Below are positions 37,165-44,640 of a stretch of 64,000 nucleotides of DNA, piece after piece. The notes below the pieces were generated by a model that did not search any database, was not told the origin of the DNA, and saw only the letters and a list, made by a program, of their open reading frames with translations. Position 1 is the stretch's first letter; each line of letters begins with the position of its first letter. The stretch is taken from IMG/VR virus record IMGVR_UViG_3300047089_000307, positions 62,001-126,000 of that record; one strand, given 5' to 3'. The DNA is from a virus. The position numbers and the translations under genes were made by a program.

Positions 37165-37400
37165 CCGCCTGGCTAAGCCCCGGAGGGGAAGACCGCAACG
37201 GGCAGGATCACCCGTGGCACGGCGCGCTGGACGTTGACGAGAGCGCGGTCGACATGCTGGTGATCGTCTTCGCCGAGTGCCGGGAGCTGGGCATCGCGAT
37301 CTCCGGCTTCATGCCGCTGGACACGCCGGCCCACCAGCGCGCGGCCGTCATGCACCTGTCCCGGCTGGTCCTGCGGGAGAAGAGGGAGCGCGGGCTATGA
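37161..37400 (+). CDS. Hypothetical small protein
   Basis: 79 aa. V-D-E-S-A-V-D-M-L-V-I-V-F-A-E-C-R-E-L and helix A-A-V-M-H-L-S-R-L-V-L-R. ATGA-coupled on both sides. Function unknown. Confidence 0.6.
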   Translation: MTAWLSPGGEDRNGQDHPWHGALDVDESAVDMLVIVFAECRELGIAISGFMPLDTPAHQRAAVMHLSRLVLREKRERGL

Positions 37401-37645
37401 GCGAGACGGCCCCGAAGGTCAGCTTCACCGTCACCACGTACTGGAAGCGCCCCCGCGGCCAGCCGGGGCTAACGCGGATGGGCAGCCGGCGGCTGACGCT
37501 CAGCGAGGCCCTGGACTGGGTGCTCGCCGAGCTGCCGGCCGACGCGGTCACCCTGGCGCACGACCTGGATGACGGCCGGAACGTGGTGACCGTCACCATC
37601 GACTGGGGCAAGGTACCGATGGAGGCCAGGGACGGTGCCCGGTGA
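37397..37645 (+). CDS. Hypothetical small beta-rich protein
   Basis: 82 aa from ATG 37397. V-S-F-T-V-T-T-Y-W-K-R, S-R-R-L-T-L-S-E-A-L-D-W-V-L and V-V-T-V-T-I-D-W. LTLSEA here is internal and part of a beta-alpha-beta fold, so I do not count it as the shared tag. Function unknown. Confidence 0.65.
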   Translation: MSETAPKVSFTVTTYWKRPRGQPGLTRMGSRRLTLSEALDWVLAELPADAVTLAHDLDDGRNVVTVTIDWGKVPMEARDGAR

Positions 37646-37833
37646 GCAAGCCCGGTGCCCGGTACGAGATCACCGCGATCCGGCGCGTCCGCTGCCCGCT
37701 GTGCGGGTCGGCGGCCGGGCAGTGGTGCACGAGCCGCAGCGCCAGCGACCCGGTTCCGATCGCGCACCCGCACCCGGAACGGATCGCAGCGGTGCTCGCG
37801 GCCAGGAAGGCGAGGAGGCAGGAGCCATCATGA
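37642..37833 (+). CDS. Zinc-ribbon protein of actinophage type
   Basis: 63 aa from GTG 37642. V-R-C-P-L-C-G-S-A-A-G-Q-W-C and H-P-H-P-E-R. This C-x2-C...C...H-x3-H pattern is a frequent actinophage zinc ribbon. Role unknown. Confidence 0.75.
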   Translation: MSKPGARYEITAIRRVRCPLCGSAAGQWCTSRSASDPVPIAHPHPERIAAVLAARKARRQEPS

Positions 37834-38177
37834 CCGAGTGCGGGGTACCAGGCTGCGCAAGCCACCCGGAGCCGCTGCTGACCGCGGCCGAGCGTAACCT
37901 CATCCGGGCGCTCGGCCTGGCCTACCGGCAATTCGAGGAGCTGGCCGGCCATTCCCCGCTGACGCGCGACGATGACCTGGCCGAAGTCCGGCTGCACGTT
38001 CACGCACTTCAGCGGATGATCATGGCGCAGGCCGCGGCGCGGGCGTTCCCGGGTGAGCTGCGGGCACTGGGGCTAACCGTCACTGACGGCGCGCTGGCCA
38101 ACCGGGAAGGCAGTGACCCGGGACATGAAGACCGGGCAGTACGCGGCCGGGAAGTCCAGGAGGATGGCAGGCAATGA
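37830..38177 (+). CDS. Hypothetical helical protein
   Basis: 115 aa from ATG 37830. N-terminal C-G-V-P-G-C, then L-T-A-A-E-R-N-L-I-R-A-L-G-L-A-Y-R-Q-F-E-E-L and a helical middle, with a charged disordered tail. Function unknown. Confidence 0.65.
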   Translation: MTECGVPGCASHPEPLLTAAERNLIRALGLAYRQFEELAGHSPLTRDDDLAEVRLHVHALQRMIMAQAAARAFPGELRALGLTVTDGALANREGSDPGHEDRAVRGREVQEDGRQ

Positions 38178-38356
38178 GCAGCCTGGCTGACCTGAGCACG
38201 ATCATGGCCAGCTGCTTCACGGAGTGGCTGGAATACGAGCACGCCTGGCATGCCCTGAACGACGATGAGATGGCGATCATGACCAGGGCTTTCGGCGCGG
38301 GCTTCCTCTACGGCGGGCTGCTGCTGACGCGCGAAGAGACCGGGGAGCTGCCGTGA
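38174..38356 (+). CDS. Hypothetical small protein
   Basis: 60 aa. W-L-E-Y-E-H-A-W-H-A-L-N-D-D-E-M and G-A-G-F-L-Y-G-G-L-L-L. ATGA-coupled to the methylase gene. Function unknown. Confidence 0.6.
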   Translation: MSSLADLSTIMASCFTEWLEYEHAWHALNDDEMAIMTRAFGAGFLYGGLLLTREETGELP

Positions 38357-39111
38357 ACACGCCGCTGGCCTGGGACGCCGCGCTCGGCCGGCCGCTGCTG
38401 CTCGATGCCTACTGCGGGGCTGGCGGCATAGCCTGGGGGTACTGGCTGGCCGGCTTCGCCGTCATCGGCATCGATCACCAGCCGCAGCCGCACTACCCGT
38501 TCCCGTTCTTCCAGGGCGACGCCGTCAAGGCGCTGGGCGACCTGATCGCCGGGAAGCCACTGTCCTTCACCTACCAGCCCACGGGCAGCGTCGTGCCGTA
38601 CCGGCTGAAGGACGTCGCCGCGATCCACGCCAGCTGCCCTTGCCAGTTCGCCACCGTATACGGGAACAACAAGGCGCACGTGAAGCAGGATCACCCGAAC
38701 CTGATTCCGCCAACCCGCGAGCTGCTGGCGGCCACCGGGCTGCCGTACGTGATCGAGAACGTCTACGGCGCGCGGGCGCACCTGAAGGACCCGGTCATGC
38801 TGTGCGGCACGTCGTTCGGCATCGAGGTACGGCGGCACCGGCTGTTCGAGTCGACGGTGACGATCCCCTCGGTTCCCTGTGACCACGGCCGGTTCACGGC
38901 ACGCAAGTACCCGGGCAGCTCCAACCGGCCGAACGGGCGCACCGTGTGCAACATCGGCGAGTACCGCGTCCCGCTGGCGGTCCAGCAGGCCGCGATCGGG
39001 ATCAGCTGGATGAACCTGGCGGAGATCGCGCAGGCGATTCCCCCGTGCTACACCGAGTTCATCGGCATGTTCCTGATGAACGACCTGATCCTGAAAGGGC
39101 GTGAGCCATGA
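38353..39111 (+). CDS. DNA (cytosine-5) methyltransferase-like protein
   Basis: 252 aa from GTG 38353. Motif I L-L-D-A-Y-C-G-A-G-G-I-A-W-G-Y, motif II V-I-G-I-D-H, A-S-C-P-C-Q with the catalytic Cys, V-I-E-N-V (motif VI) and E-V-R-R-H-R-L-F-E (motif VIII). The target-recognition region is short, so the protein is small for the family (usually over 300). Probably modifies phage DNA against host restriction. Confidence 0.88.
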   Translation: MNTPLAWDAALGRPLLLDAYCGAGGIAWGYWLAGFAVIGIDHQPQPHYPFPFFQGDAVKALGDLIAGKPLSFTYQPTGSVVPYRLKDVAAIHASCPCQFATVYGNNKAHVKQDHPNLIPPTRELLAATGLPYVIENVYGARAHLKDPVMLCGTSFGIEVRRHRLFESTVTIPSVPCDHGRFTARKYPGSSNRPNGRTVCNIGEYRVPLAVQQAAIGISWMNLAEIAQAIPPCYTEFIGMFLMNDLILKGREP

Positions 39112-39161
39112 TCGTCCGCTTCACCGGGCTCTGCGCGCCGTGCGCCGTGGGGGAAAGGTAA
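39108..39161 (+). CDS. Possible 17-aa coupling mini-ORF
   Basis: MIVRFTGLCAPCAVGER. ATGA overlap with the methylase stop; ends 4 bases before the TTG of the next gene and includes its GGGGAAAGG site. Confidence 0.35.
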   Translation: MIVRFTGLCAPCAVGER

Positions 39162-39165
39162 GGCA

Positions 39166-39333
39166 TTGACCGAGCGGGATGCCATGGAAAGGGCCATGAT
39201 CGCCGTGCGCACGATCCTCGCGCAGTCCAAGGACCCGCGCACCACGCTAGGCCGGATGGGACCTTCCTCCGTGGCCTTCCATGCGGCCTGGGCCGCAGTT
39301 GACACGTACCGCAAGGCCCTGGAGGAAACATGA
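39166..39333 (+). CDS. 55-aa helical protein with TTG start
   Basis: TTG 39166 follows AAAGGTAAGG. M-E-R-A-M-I-A-V-R-T-I-L-A-Q-S-K and F-H-A-A-W-A-A-V-D-T-Y. ATGA overlap with the next gene. Function unknown. Confidence 0.6.
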   Translation: MTERDAMERAMIAVRTILAQSKDPRTTLGRMGPSSVAFHAAWAAVDTYRKALEET

Positions 39334-39653
39334 GTCACTACCTGTCCACCGCGTGCTATCACGAGCACCTGGCCAGCGACCCGGCACTGCACGACGCCTG
39401 CCGCCTGGCCTGCAAGTTCTGCGATGCGCCGTGCAGCTGCCCGCAGCACCCGCAGGAGAGCGGCAGCCCGCGCGCCGTCAGCGGGATCGACCAGGCCCGG
39501 GACATCGCCCGCGAGCTGCTGAGCTTGCTGGAGGAAGCCGGCGGGGTGCCGTACAAGCTCCACGAGCGGCTGAGCGATGACCCGCGGCTGTTCTGGCTGA
39601 GCGGGGGAGAGGCGCCGCCCGGGACGTGGAAGCAGGGGGAGGAGCAGCGGTAA
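39330..39653 (+). CDS. Cys-rich small protein
   Basis: 107 aa. A-C-Y-H-E-H, A-C-K-F-C-D-A-P-C-S-C-P-Q-H gives six Cys and several His; then a helix R-D-I-A-R-E-L-L-S-L-L-E-E. Likely zinc binding. Function unknown. Confidence 0.65.
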   Translation: MSHYLSTACYHEHLASDPALHDACRLACKFCDAPCSCPQHPQESGSPRAVSGIDQARDIARELLSLLEEAGGVPYKLHERLSDDPRLFWLSGGEAPPGTWKQGEEQR

Positions 39654-39871
39654 TGGCTGACTGCACGGCCTGGAAGGAAACCACCACCCGGCAGGTCTTC
39701 GAGCTGAGCATGCCGTCGAACGCCATCGAGCTGTCGAAGATGATCAGCTGGGCGTGCTCAGCGTATCGATCGGCGCACGGCAAGGAGCCGGCTGACGACG
39801 CGATCACCGTCACGGTCACCGATGACGCGATCATGCTGGGCTACGTGCTGGAGAAGGGCCGGCTGCAATGA
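39653..39871 (+). CDS. Hypothetical small protein
   Basis: 72 aa from ATG 39653 (TAATG overlap). Q-V-F-E-L-S-M-P-S-N-A-I-E-L-S-K-M-I, D-A-I-T-V-T-V-T-D-D-A-I. Alpha/beta fold likely. Function unknown. Confidence 0.65.
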   Translation: MADCTAWKETTTRQVFELSMPSNAIELSKMISWACSAYRSAHGKEPADDAITVTVTDDAIMLGYVLEKGRLQ

Positions 39872-40014
39872 GGGCGCTGCGGTGGCTGGCCTGGCTGGCG
39901 GACGAGATCCTGGACCGCGTGCCCGCCGTCGAGGACGGCCGCGTTTACTGGTACGGCGGCTGGGGCTGCCGCCTGCGGATGTCCCGGTTCTGGGACGAGG
40001 GGGATAAGCCGTGA
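39868..40014 (+). CDS. 48-aa Trp-rich protein
   Basis: MRALRWLAWLADEILDRVPA, then V-Y-W-Y-G-G-W-G-C-R-L-R. ATGA overlap behind, GTGA ahead. The pattern is seen in other actinophages. Function unknown. Confidence 0.65.
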   Translation: MRALRWLAWLADEILDRVPAVEDGRVYWYGGWGCRLRMSRFWDEGDKP

Positions 40015-40244
40015 GCGCGGGCTTCTGCCAGCACACCGGGGACTGCTGGGATGACCCGGACTGCGCGCTGCACGGCTCGGGCCTGTGCCCGGCACTGGTC
40101 GCCATCCCCGCGCAGGCCCGTGAGCGCATCCTGCGCCAGCACCGGGAGCTAGGGCAGCTCACGGCGCGGGACGAGGCGCTGGAGGGCGACGAATTGCGCA
40201 AGGTGCGGATGCGCCCCGTGAACGAAGCCGAGGACGACTGGTGA
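40011..40244 (+). CDS. Cys-containing small protein
   Basis: 77 aa from GTG 40011. F-C-Q-H-T-G-D-C-W-D-D-P-D-C-A-L-H-G-S-G, then a helical charged end. A CHCCH set for metal binding. Function unknown. Confidence 0.62.
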   Translation: MSAGFCQHTGDCWDDPDCALHGSGLCPALVAIPAQARERILRQHRELGQLTARDEALEGDELRKVRMRPVNEAEDDW

Positions 40245-40471
40245 GCGCCGCCACGCCGCGCTCATTCTGGCTCGCCGTGCTCACCCGGGTGCTGGACCGC
40301 GCAGCTGACAGCGCGGAAGAGCGCGCACGCAGGTTATACTGCGAGAGACTTAGAAGGAGGACGGTGATGATGACTGCGCACCGCGGATGCCGTAGTTGCG
40401 GGAACGTCCGAACATGCACGTGCTCCGCCACGTGCGACTGCCGTTGCATCGATTGCCACTGCCATGCCTGA
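40241..40471 (+). CDS. Longer frame containing a metallothionein-like end
   Basis: 76 aa from GTG 40241 (GTGA overlap): F-W-L-A-V-L-T-R-V-L-D-R-A-A-D-S-A, then the 34-residue Cys-rich end described separately. An internal promoter and ribosome site suggest that the short product is also made alone. Confidence 0.5.
   Translation: MSAATPRSFWLAVLTRVLDRAADSAEERARRLYCERLRRRTVMMTAHRGCRSCGNVRTCTCSATCDCRCIDCHCHA
40335..40340 (+). promoter_or_regulatory. Internal promoter -10 TATACT
   Basis: TATACT at 40335-40340, inside the 40241 frame and 27 bases before ATG 40367, with AAGGAGG between. Confidence 0.55.
40367..40471 (+). CDS. 34-aa metallothionein-like peptide
   Basis: ATG 40367 with AAGGAGG seven bases upstream and TATACT at 40335. 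G-C-R-S-C, T-C-T-C, T-C-D-C-R-C, D-C-H-C-H: nine Cys and three His in 34 residues, with CxC and CxxC spacing as in metallothioneins. Likely binds several Zn or Cu ions. Confidence 0.6.
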   Translation: MMTAHRGCRSCGNVRTCTCSATCDCRCIDCHCHA

Positions 40472-40679
40472 TATCCCCATCCGGGCACGGTGCAGTGGCA
40501 TGTGCGCCCTGCACTGCGCCGGCCACGAGTACCAGGCAGAGCTCAGCTCGAAGGACGCGGACCGGCTGCTGGAGTGGCTGCGCAACGGCGACGCGGGGAC
40601 GTTCACCCCGCACTCGCCCAGCCGGCTGTTCATTGACGCCACCGGCAACGGCGGCCTCGTCATCAGGATGGCGCCGTGA
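40464..40679 (+). CDS. Hypothetical small protein
   Basis: 71 aa. C-S-G-M-C-A-L-H-C-A-G-H, then D-A-D-R-L-L-E-W-L-R-N-G and R-L-F-I-D-A-T-G-N-G. Cys/His set near the start. Function unknown. Confidence 0.62.
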   Translation: MPDIPIRARCSGMCALHCAGHEYQAELSSKDADRLLEWLRNGDAGTFTPHSPSRLFIDATGNGGLVIRMAP

Positions 40680-41014
40680 CCGGCGCAGTGAGCGGGCCGG
40701 CTCCCCGCAGGCCGGTGGTCCCCGGCTCCGGGCAGGCCGGCGAGCCGCGTGACCTCGCGCGCTGCCAGGCCCCGGACGGCACCGGGCACGCTTGCCGGGC
40801 ACGGGCGTCCTGGCGGGTCAGCATCGGCAGCCGCCGCAGCGACGCGCAGCTGGCCTGCGGCCGGCACCTGAACATGGCCGCCCTGGCGATGCTCGGCGCG
40901 GAGGGGCGCGCCAGCGCCGTGCTCGCCGTCACGCCCGTGGCCGGCCTGCGCGCCCTGGCGGGGCTGAGTGAGTACCTGAGCCCGGCGGAGATCCGGCAGG
41001 GGGCGCGGCCATGA
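40676..41014 (+). CDS. Hypothetical protein with zinc-like ligands
   Basis: 112 aa from GTG 40676. A-R-C-Q-A-P-D-G-T-G-H-A-C, L-A-C-G-R-H, then an Ala/Leu helical end. Layout is common among actinophage small proteins. Function unknown. Confidence 0.62.
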   Translation: MTGAVSGPAPRRPVVPGSGQAGEPRDLARCQAPDGTGHACRARASWRVSIGSRRSDAQLACGRHLNMAALAMLGAEGRASAVLAVTPVAGLRALAGLSEYLSPAEIRQGARP

Positions 41015-41274
41015 CCAGCGGGGGGAAGCTGCCCGAGGCCCGGCTGCTGCTGCGCATCAGGTACCGGGGGCCGTGGGAGCGGCTGGAGGGCTTCTTCTAC
41101 GGCGTCCGCGCGGACAATACCCTGCGCTTCAAGATCAGCGAGACCCCCCGCGGCTGGCGACGGGCGGCTGCCGCGCTCGGTGACTACTGCGACCGCCGGG
41201 ACAGCGCCTGGCATGACCGCCATGCACGGGGCGGTACCCGCCCGCATCGCGCCTGGAAGAGGAGAGGGCCGTGA
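41011..41274 (+). CDS. Hypothetical protein
   Basis: 87 aa. L-L-L-R-I-R-Y-R-G-P-W-E-R, Y-G-V-R-A-D-N-T-L-R-F, then a His/Arg-rich end (W-H-D-R-H-A-R). Function unknown. Confidence 0.6.
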   Translation: MTSGGKLPEARLLLRIRYRGPWERLEGFFYGVRADNTLRFKISETPRGWRRAAAALGDYCDRRDSAWHDRHARGGTRPHRAWKRRGP

Positions 41275-41567
41275 TCACGGGCGAGGAGCGGGCCGTCGCC
41301 CGCAGGCTGTGGCCGGATGACGAGGAGACGGACTTCACCGTGGCCGTCGTCCCGGGCGACCCGGCCTGGATACGGCTGTCGTGCTCCGTGCACGGCCCCG
41401 TCATCGCTGCCGTCACCTGGGACCTGGGCGAGCTGCTCGTCGCCGCCGAGCGGCACTACGTCACCCGGCACCTGCGCCCGAACCGGGCTGCCCGCCCTGG
41501 CGAGTGCTCCTTCTGCTCGGGCGGGATGGCGGACTACTGCACCTGCCCGCCGGAGGAGGCACCGTGA
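41271..41567 (+). CDS. Hypothetical protein with C-terminal zinc cluster
   Basis: 98 aa from GTG 41271. D-F-T-V-A-V-V-P-G-D-P-A-W-I-R-L-S-C, then G-E-C-S-F-C-S and Y-C-T-C-P. Four Cys near the end. Function unknown. Confidence 0.62.
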   Translation: MITGEERAVARRLWPDDEETDFTVAVVPGDPAWIRLSCSVHGPVIAAVTWDLGELLVAAERHYVTRHLRPNRAARPGECSFCSGGMADYCTCPPEEAP

Positions 41568-42145
41568 TCAGCTTCAGTGACACTGGCCGCGCCATGACCC
41601 TCATCGCCAGCATCAGCGCAGCCAAGGAGACGCACCCGGGCTTCTGGCCGATGCTGGTCACGCGGATCGTCACTGACCTGGACATCGCCGGCGATGAAGC
41701 GGCCGTGGCGATGATCGTGAGGCTGCTCGCCCTGCTGCGGGGCCAGCTGGAGGACAGGGTCACGGTGCCCGCCAGCGCCCAGGACGTCAAGGTCCGCGTG
41801 AACCGCCTGCGCAGGATGGCCAGGCGGCAGGGCCTGCGGCTCGTCAAGTCGCGGCTCCGGGACCCGCTCGCGCCCGGCTTCGGCCGTTACCAGGTGGTGA
41901 CGGCACAGGGGGAGGAGCCAGAGCGCTTCACCTCGCCCGGGGGATGGGGCCTGACGCTCAGTGAGGCTGAGCGGCGCCTCACGGAGACCGCCGCGGCAGC
42001 GCGCACGACCTTCCGCTGGCAAGGCGAGTGCCCGAACTGCGGGGACCCCGCCGCTGAGGACCTGTGCGCCCGGTGCCAGGCCCTCATGCAGTCCCCGGCC
42101 ATGCGGCAGCTGCTGGCGACCCTGGCGAGCAGGGAGCAGCCGTGA
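41564..42145 (+). CDS. Hypothetical protein with zinc ribbon
   Basis: 193 aa from GTG 41564 (GTGA overlap). A helical N-terminal half (V-T-R-I-V-T-D-L-D-I-A-G, V-R-L-L-A-L-L-R-G-Q-L), a basic middle R-R-M-A-R-R-Q-G-L-R-L, then C-P-N-C ... L-C-A-R-C. Could bind DNA or RNA. Function unknown. Confidence 0.65.
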   Translation: MISFSDTGRAMTLIASISAAKETHPGFWPMLVTRIVTDLDIAGDEAAVAMIVRLLALLRGQLEDRVTVPASAQDVKVRVNRLRRMARRQGLRLVKSRLRDPLAPGFGRYQVVTAQGEEPERFTSPGGWGLTLSEAERRLTETAAAARTTFRWQGECPNCGDPAAEDLCARCQALMQSPAMRQLLATLASREQP

Positions 42146-42300
42146 TCACCGACAAGCGCTGCTGGTGGTGCGGGAAGCTCTTCAAGGGCATCGACACCGA
42201 CGTCCCCGTGGGCGCAGGCTACCTATGGGACACCGACGTGAGCATCCTGTGCGACGGCGACGGCTCGCAGGACTGCGAGCGCAGGGTAAAGCGACCCTGA
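42142..42300 (+). CDS. 52-aa CxxC protein
   Basis: GTG 42142. R-C-W-W-C-G-K-L-F-K-G, L-C-D-G-D-G-S-Q-D-C-E. Four Cys as a zinc ribbon. Confidence 0.65.
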   Translation: MITDKRCWWCGKLFKGIDTDVPVGAGYLWDTDVSILCDGDGSQDCERRVKRP

Positions 42301-42327
42301 GAAAAGAAAAAGAAAAAGGAGAAGCAC

Positions 42328-42465
42328 ATGATGGGACAGAGCTCCTCCCACGGGGCCTCGTACTCCAACGGCCCGCTGGCAGCCGGCCAGGCCAAGCGGG
42401 ATGCCGGATGGGATATCCGCCCCGTCCGGCACTGGGACTTCACCGAGCCCCAGACGCTGGCCTGA
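42328..42465 (+). CDS. 45-aa hypothetical peptide
   Basis: MMGQSSSHGASYSNGPLAAG, then W-D-I-R-P-V-R-H-W-D-F-T-E-P. ATG 42328 follows AAAAAGGAGAAG. The 3' half belongs to a tandem duplication that extends into the leader of the next gene. Confidence 0.6.
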   Translation: MMGQSSSHGASYSNGPLAAGQAKRDAGWDIRPVRHWDFTEPQTLA

Positions 42466-42558
42466 CCGTTAGGAAGGGTCCCAGTGCCGGACGGGATATC
42501 AGCCCGCCCGGCACGGGGACTTCACCGAGCCCAGACGCTGGCCCGACCGTCAGAAAGG
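42410..42558 (+). repeat. Degenerate tandem duplication, about 67 bases x 2
   Basis: 42410-42477 (GGGATATCCGCC... GGAAGGG) and 42493-42558 (GGGATATCAGCC... GAAAGG) share long runs such as GGGACTTCACCGAGCCC. Copy one is coding, copy two is leader. Each ends in a ribosome-site-like purine run. Confidence 0.8.
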
Positions 42559-42563
42559 CACGC

Positions 42564-43280
42564 ATGTACCACGGAACATCCCTTACCAGCCCGGAGCGCA
42601 CGATCACCGCAGAGGTGATCTGCGCCGGGCGCCGGCTGCCCTTCTACCAGCGCCCGGCAGACGGCTACCCCTACATTCCCGGAACCGCCGGGGCCAGCTA
42701 CCTGATCGCGGTGCGGAACCTGGGCACCCGGCGCATCGAGGTGCTCGCCGCCGTGGACGGCATGAGCCTGATCACCGAGGAGGAGGCGTCCCTGGAGCGC
42801 AGCCAGGGCCTGGTCATCCCCGCGCACGGGGAGTACCGGTTCGCCGGCTTCCGCACCGGGGACGACTCCTCCCGGGAGCTGGTCTTCGGGGACCCGGCCG
42901 GGTCGGTCGCGGAGCAGGCCACCGGGTCCGCGGCAGGCTGCGGCGTGATCGGCATCGCCGCCTGGGTAGAACAGCACGCGCCCGCCTGGACCGCCGCCGC
43001 GGGAGGAGCAGCGCCCCCGGTCAGCGGCTTCGAGACCCGCGGCGGCACCCGGGGCATGACCCCGAACGCCTCCCGGGGGCTGGGCACGCACGCCGGAGCC
43101 GAGCGCCACGACCCGGTGGGCCGCACCTCGTTCACCCGCGCGCACGGGAGGCCGGACGTGCTGGTCATCGGCTACAAGGAGCTGGCGGAGCTGGAGGCGA
43201 TGGGGATCACCGGCCCGGCCGACCCGGAGCCGTTCCCCGGTGACGTGAAGGCGGCCGGGTACCGCCGGTACGCGCCGTGA
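42564..43280 (+). CDS. Actinophage conserved protein (YRP-beta domain), unknown function
   Basis: 238 aa from ATG 42564. F-Y-Q-R-P-A-D-G-Y-P-Y-I-P, Y-L-I-A-V-R-N-L-G-T-R-R-I-E-V-L-A-A-V-D-G, G-L-V-I-P-A-H-G-E-Y-R-F-A-G-F and G-C-G-V-I-G-I-A-A-W are the marks of a beta-rich family found in actinophages. The C-terminus is Gly/Arg-rich and disordered. Role unknown. Confidence 0.75.
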   Translation: MYHGTSLTSPERTITAEVICAGRRLPFYQRPADGYPYIPGTAGASYLIAVRNLGTRRIEVLAAVDGMSLITEEEASLERSQGLVIPAHGEYRFAGFRTGDDSSRELVFGDPAGSVAEQATGSAAGCGVIGIAAWVEQHAPAWTAAAGGAAPPVSGFETRGGTRGMTPNASRGLGTHAGAERHDPVGRTSFTRAHGRPDVLVIGYKELAELEAMGITGPADPEPFPGDVKAAGYRRYAP

Positions 43281-43729
43281 CAAGGCAGTTCACCATCGTG
43301 CTGACCAGCGCTGACGGGCAGGTTAACTCGCGGTTCGAGTGCGAGGCGCAGACCCCGCAGGCTGCGCTGACGGCTTTCGCCGGCGCGGGACCGAGGACGT
43401 GGCTGTACGGCCTGACCGCTGACGAATGGCTGCACCTGGCCAGCGAGGGCGAGGACAGCGAGGTGCAGCCCTGCTGCGGTAACGTCGGCGAACTGCGCGA
43501 CCTGCTGCGCGCCCTGGCCACGTTCCAGTCCCGGGATGACACGGGGTGGCAGCTCAGTATCGGCCGCCACATCCTGGAGAACCTGGACGGCGACGGGGAC
43601 GGGCACGGCCTGGGCGACGCCGCCGCGTTCCCGCTGCTGCACCGGGTGCTGGACGGCATCCGGGCGCAGCAGGCCGGCCAGGGCCCGGGCGAGGAGTCGT
43701 CCCACCGGGGGGCAGGTGACCGGCCCTGA
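43277..43729 (+). CDS. Hypothetical protein
   Basis: 150 aa from GTG 43277. F-T-I-V-L-T-S-A-D-G-Q-V-N, W-L-Y-G-L-T-A-D-E-W-L-H-L, C-C-G-N-V, then D-G-D-G-D-G-H-G (acidic loop). Its stop overlaps a CTG start. Function unknown. Confidence 0.62.
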   Translation: MTRQFTIVLTSADGQVNSRFECEAQTPQAALTAFAGAGPRTWLYGLTADEWLHLASEGEDSEVQPCCGNVGELRDLLRALATFQSRDDTGWQLSIGRHILENLDGDGDGHGLGDAAAFPLLHRVLDGIRAQQAGQGPGEESSHRGAGDRP

Positions 43730-43854
43730 TCATCTTCGGCAAGTGCACCGCGTGCGAGGGCACCGGGGACCACAACGCCTGCGGCGGGGACGGTTGCCGG
43801 AACTGCGACTGGACGGGCACGTGCAGCGCCTGCGGCGGCCGGGGAACGAAATGA
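43726..43854 (+). CDS. 42-aa DnaJ-type zinc-finger protein with probable CTG start
   Basis: CTG 43726 lies in a CTGA overlap with the previous stop; no other start fits. C-T-A-C-E-G-T-G, C-R-N-C-D-W-T-G and C-S-A-C-G-G-R-G are three CxxCxGxG-like motifs of the DnaJ central zinc domain, with an extra Cys. A mini chaperone-like or redox module. Confidence 0.65.
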   Translation: MIIFGKCTACEGTGDHNACGGDGCRNCDWTGTCSACGGRGTK

Positions 43855-43874
43855 CGGGGGTGGCCGCCCTGTGA
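43851..43874 (+). CDS. Possible 7-aa coupling mini-ORF
   Basis: MTGVAAL, joined by ATGA to the gene before and by GTGA to the RuvC gene after. Confidence 0.35.
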   Translation: MTGVAAL

Positions 43875-44452
43875 CTGAGGAAGCGCCGCGGGCCGGGCCT
43901 GCCCTGACCGCGGCACAGCAGGACCTGCTGCGCCGGCTAACCCAGGGCCCGCAGCCGGCGGTAACCTGCGTGCTCGGCGTCGACCCCGGCCCTGTCACGG
44001 GCATCGCGTGGCTGTGCTCCGGGCCGGGGCAGCGTCCCCTGGTCTTCCAGTGCAATGCCGCGGGCGCGTACCCGCTGGCGAGCTGGCTGCTGGAGGCCAG
44101 CGAGGGGCCGGCCCGGATCATCTGCGCCGGCGAGCGGTTCATCACCGGGCGCGGCGCCGGGGCCAGGGGCGCGAACGCTACCGCCACCCGGCAGGTGATC
44201 AGCGACCTGGACCGGCTCGCCAGGTGGCACTGGCGCAGCGCAGCAGAAGTGAAACCCTGGGCAACCGACGCCCGGCTGAAGGCGGCAGGGCTGCTGGAGC
44301 AGTGCCACGGCATGCCGCACGCTGCCGACGCGTGCAGGCATGCTTTGTTTGCCATGATCCACGACTGTGGCATGCCCGATCCGCTCTCGCGCAAGGCGGG
44401 CACGCTCTATGCCCGGTCACTGTCGCTGGAAGAACTGGAGGGCTTCTCATGA
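43871..44452 (+). CDS. RuvC-like Holliday junction resolvase with C-terminal LSLEEL tag
   Basis: 193 aa from GTG 43871. G-V-D-P-G-P-V-T-G-I-A-W (first Asp), I-C-A-G-E-R-F (Glu) and M-P-H-A-A-D-A-C-R-H-A-L-F-A (Asp pair) are the RNase H-fold active-site motifs. It resolves branched phage DNA. It ends A-R-S-L-S-L-E-E-L-E-G-F-S, the tag seen on the following paralogous family. Confidence 0.85.
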   Translation: MTEEAPRAGPALTAAQQDLLRRLTQGPQPAVTCVLGVDPGPVTGIAWLCSGPGQRPLVFQCNAAGAYPLASWLLEASEGPARIICAGERFITGRGAGARGANATATRQVISDLDRLARWHWRSAAEVKPWATDARLKAAGLLEQCHGMPHAADACRHALFAMIHDCGMPDPLSRKAGTLYARSLSLEELEGFS

Positions 44453-44640
44453 TGCCGGCTGACGGGGAGAGCAGCTTCCGGATGGTGCTGACCTCGAATT
44501 CCTGCCCGCGCTGCGGCGCCATCACCTACCTCCGGCTGTCCGCCTCCGCAGAGGGAAGCGTCGCCGTGGCCGGCGAGCAGCCACCGCCCGTCGACAACCG
44601 GGCGCAGCACGCGGACTGGCACGAGCGGACGGGCACGTGA
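44449..44640 (+). CDS. Small zinc protein
   Basis: 63 aa. N-S-C-P-R-C-G-A, beta-rich middle, end D-W-H-E-R-T-G-T. The last seven residues and 21 bases of junction DNA recur at the end of the next gene. Confidence 0.6.
   Translation: MMPADGESSFRMVLTSNSCPRCGAITYLRLSASAEGSVAVAGEQPPPVDNRAQHADWHERTGT

Noticed and set aside
37397-37645. Another member of the C-terminal LTLxE tag group
   Set aside because: The R-R-L-T-L-S-E-A motif is internal and followed by 50 residues of fold, so it is not a C-terminal tag.
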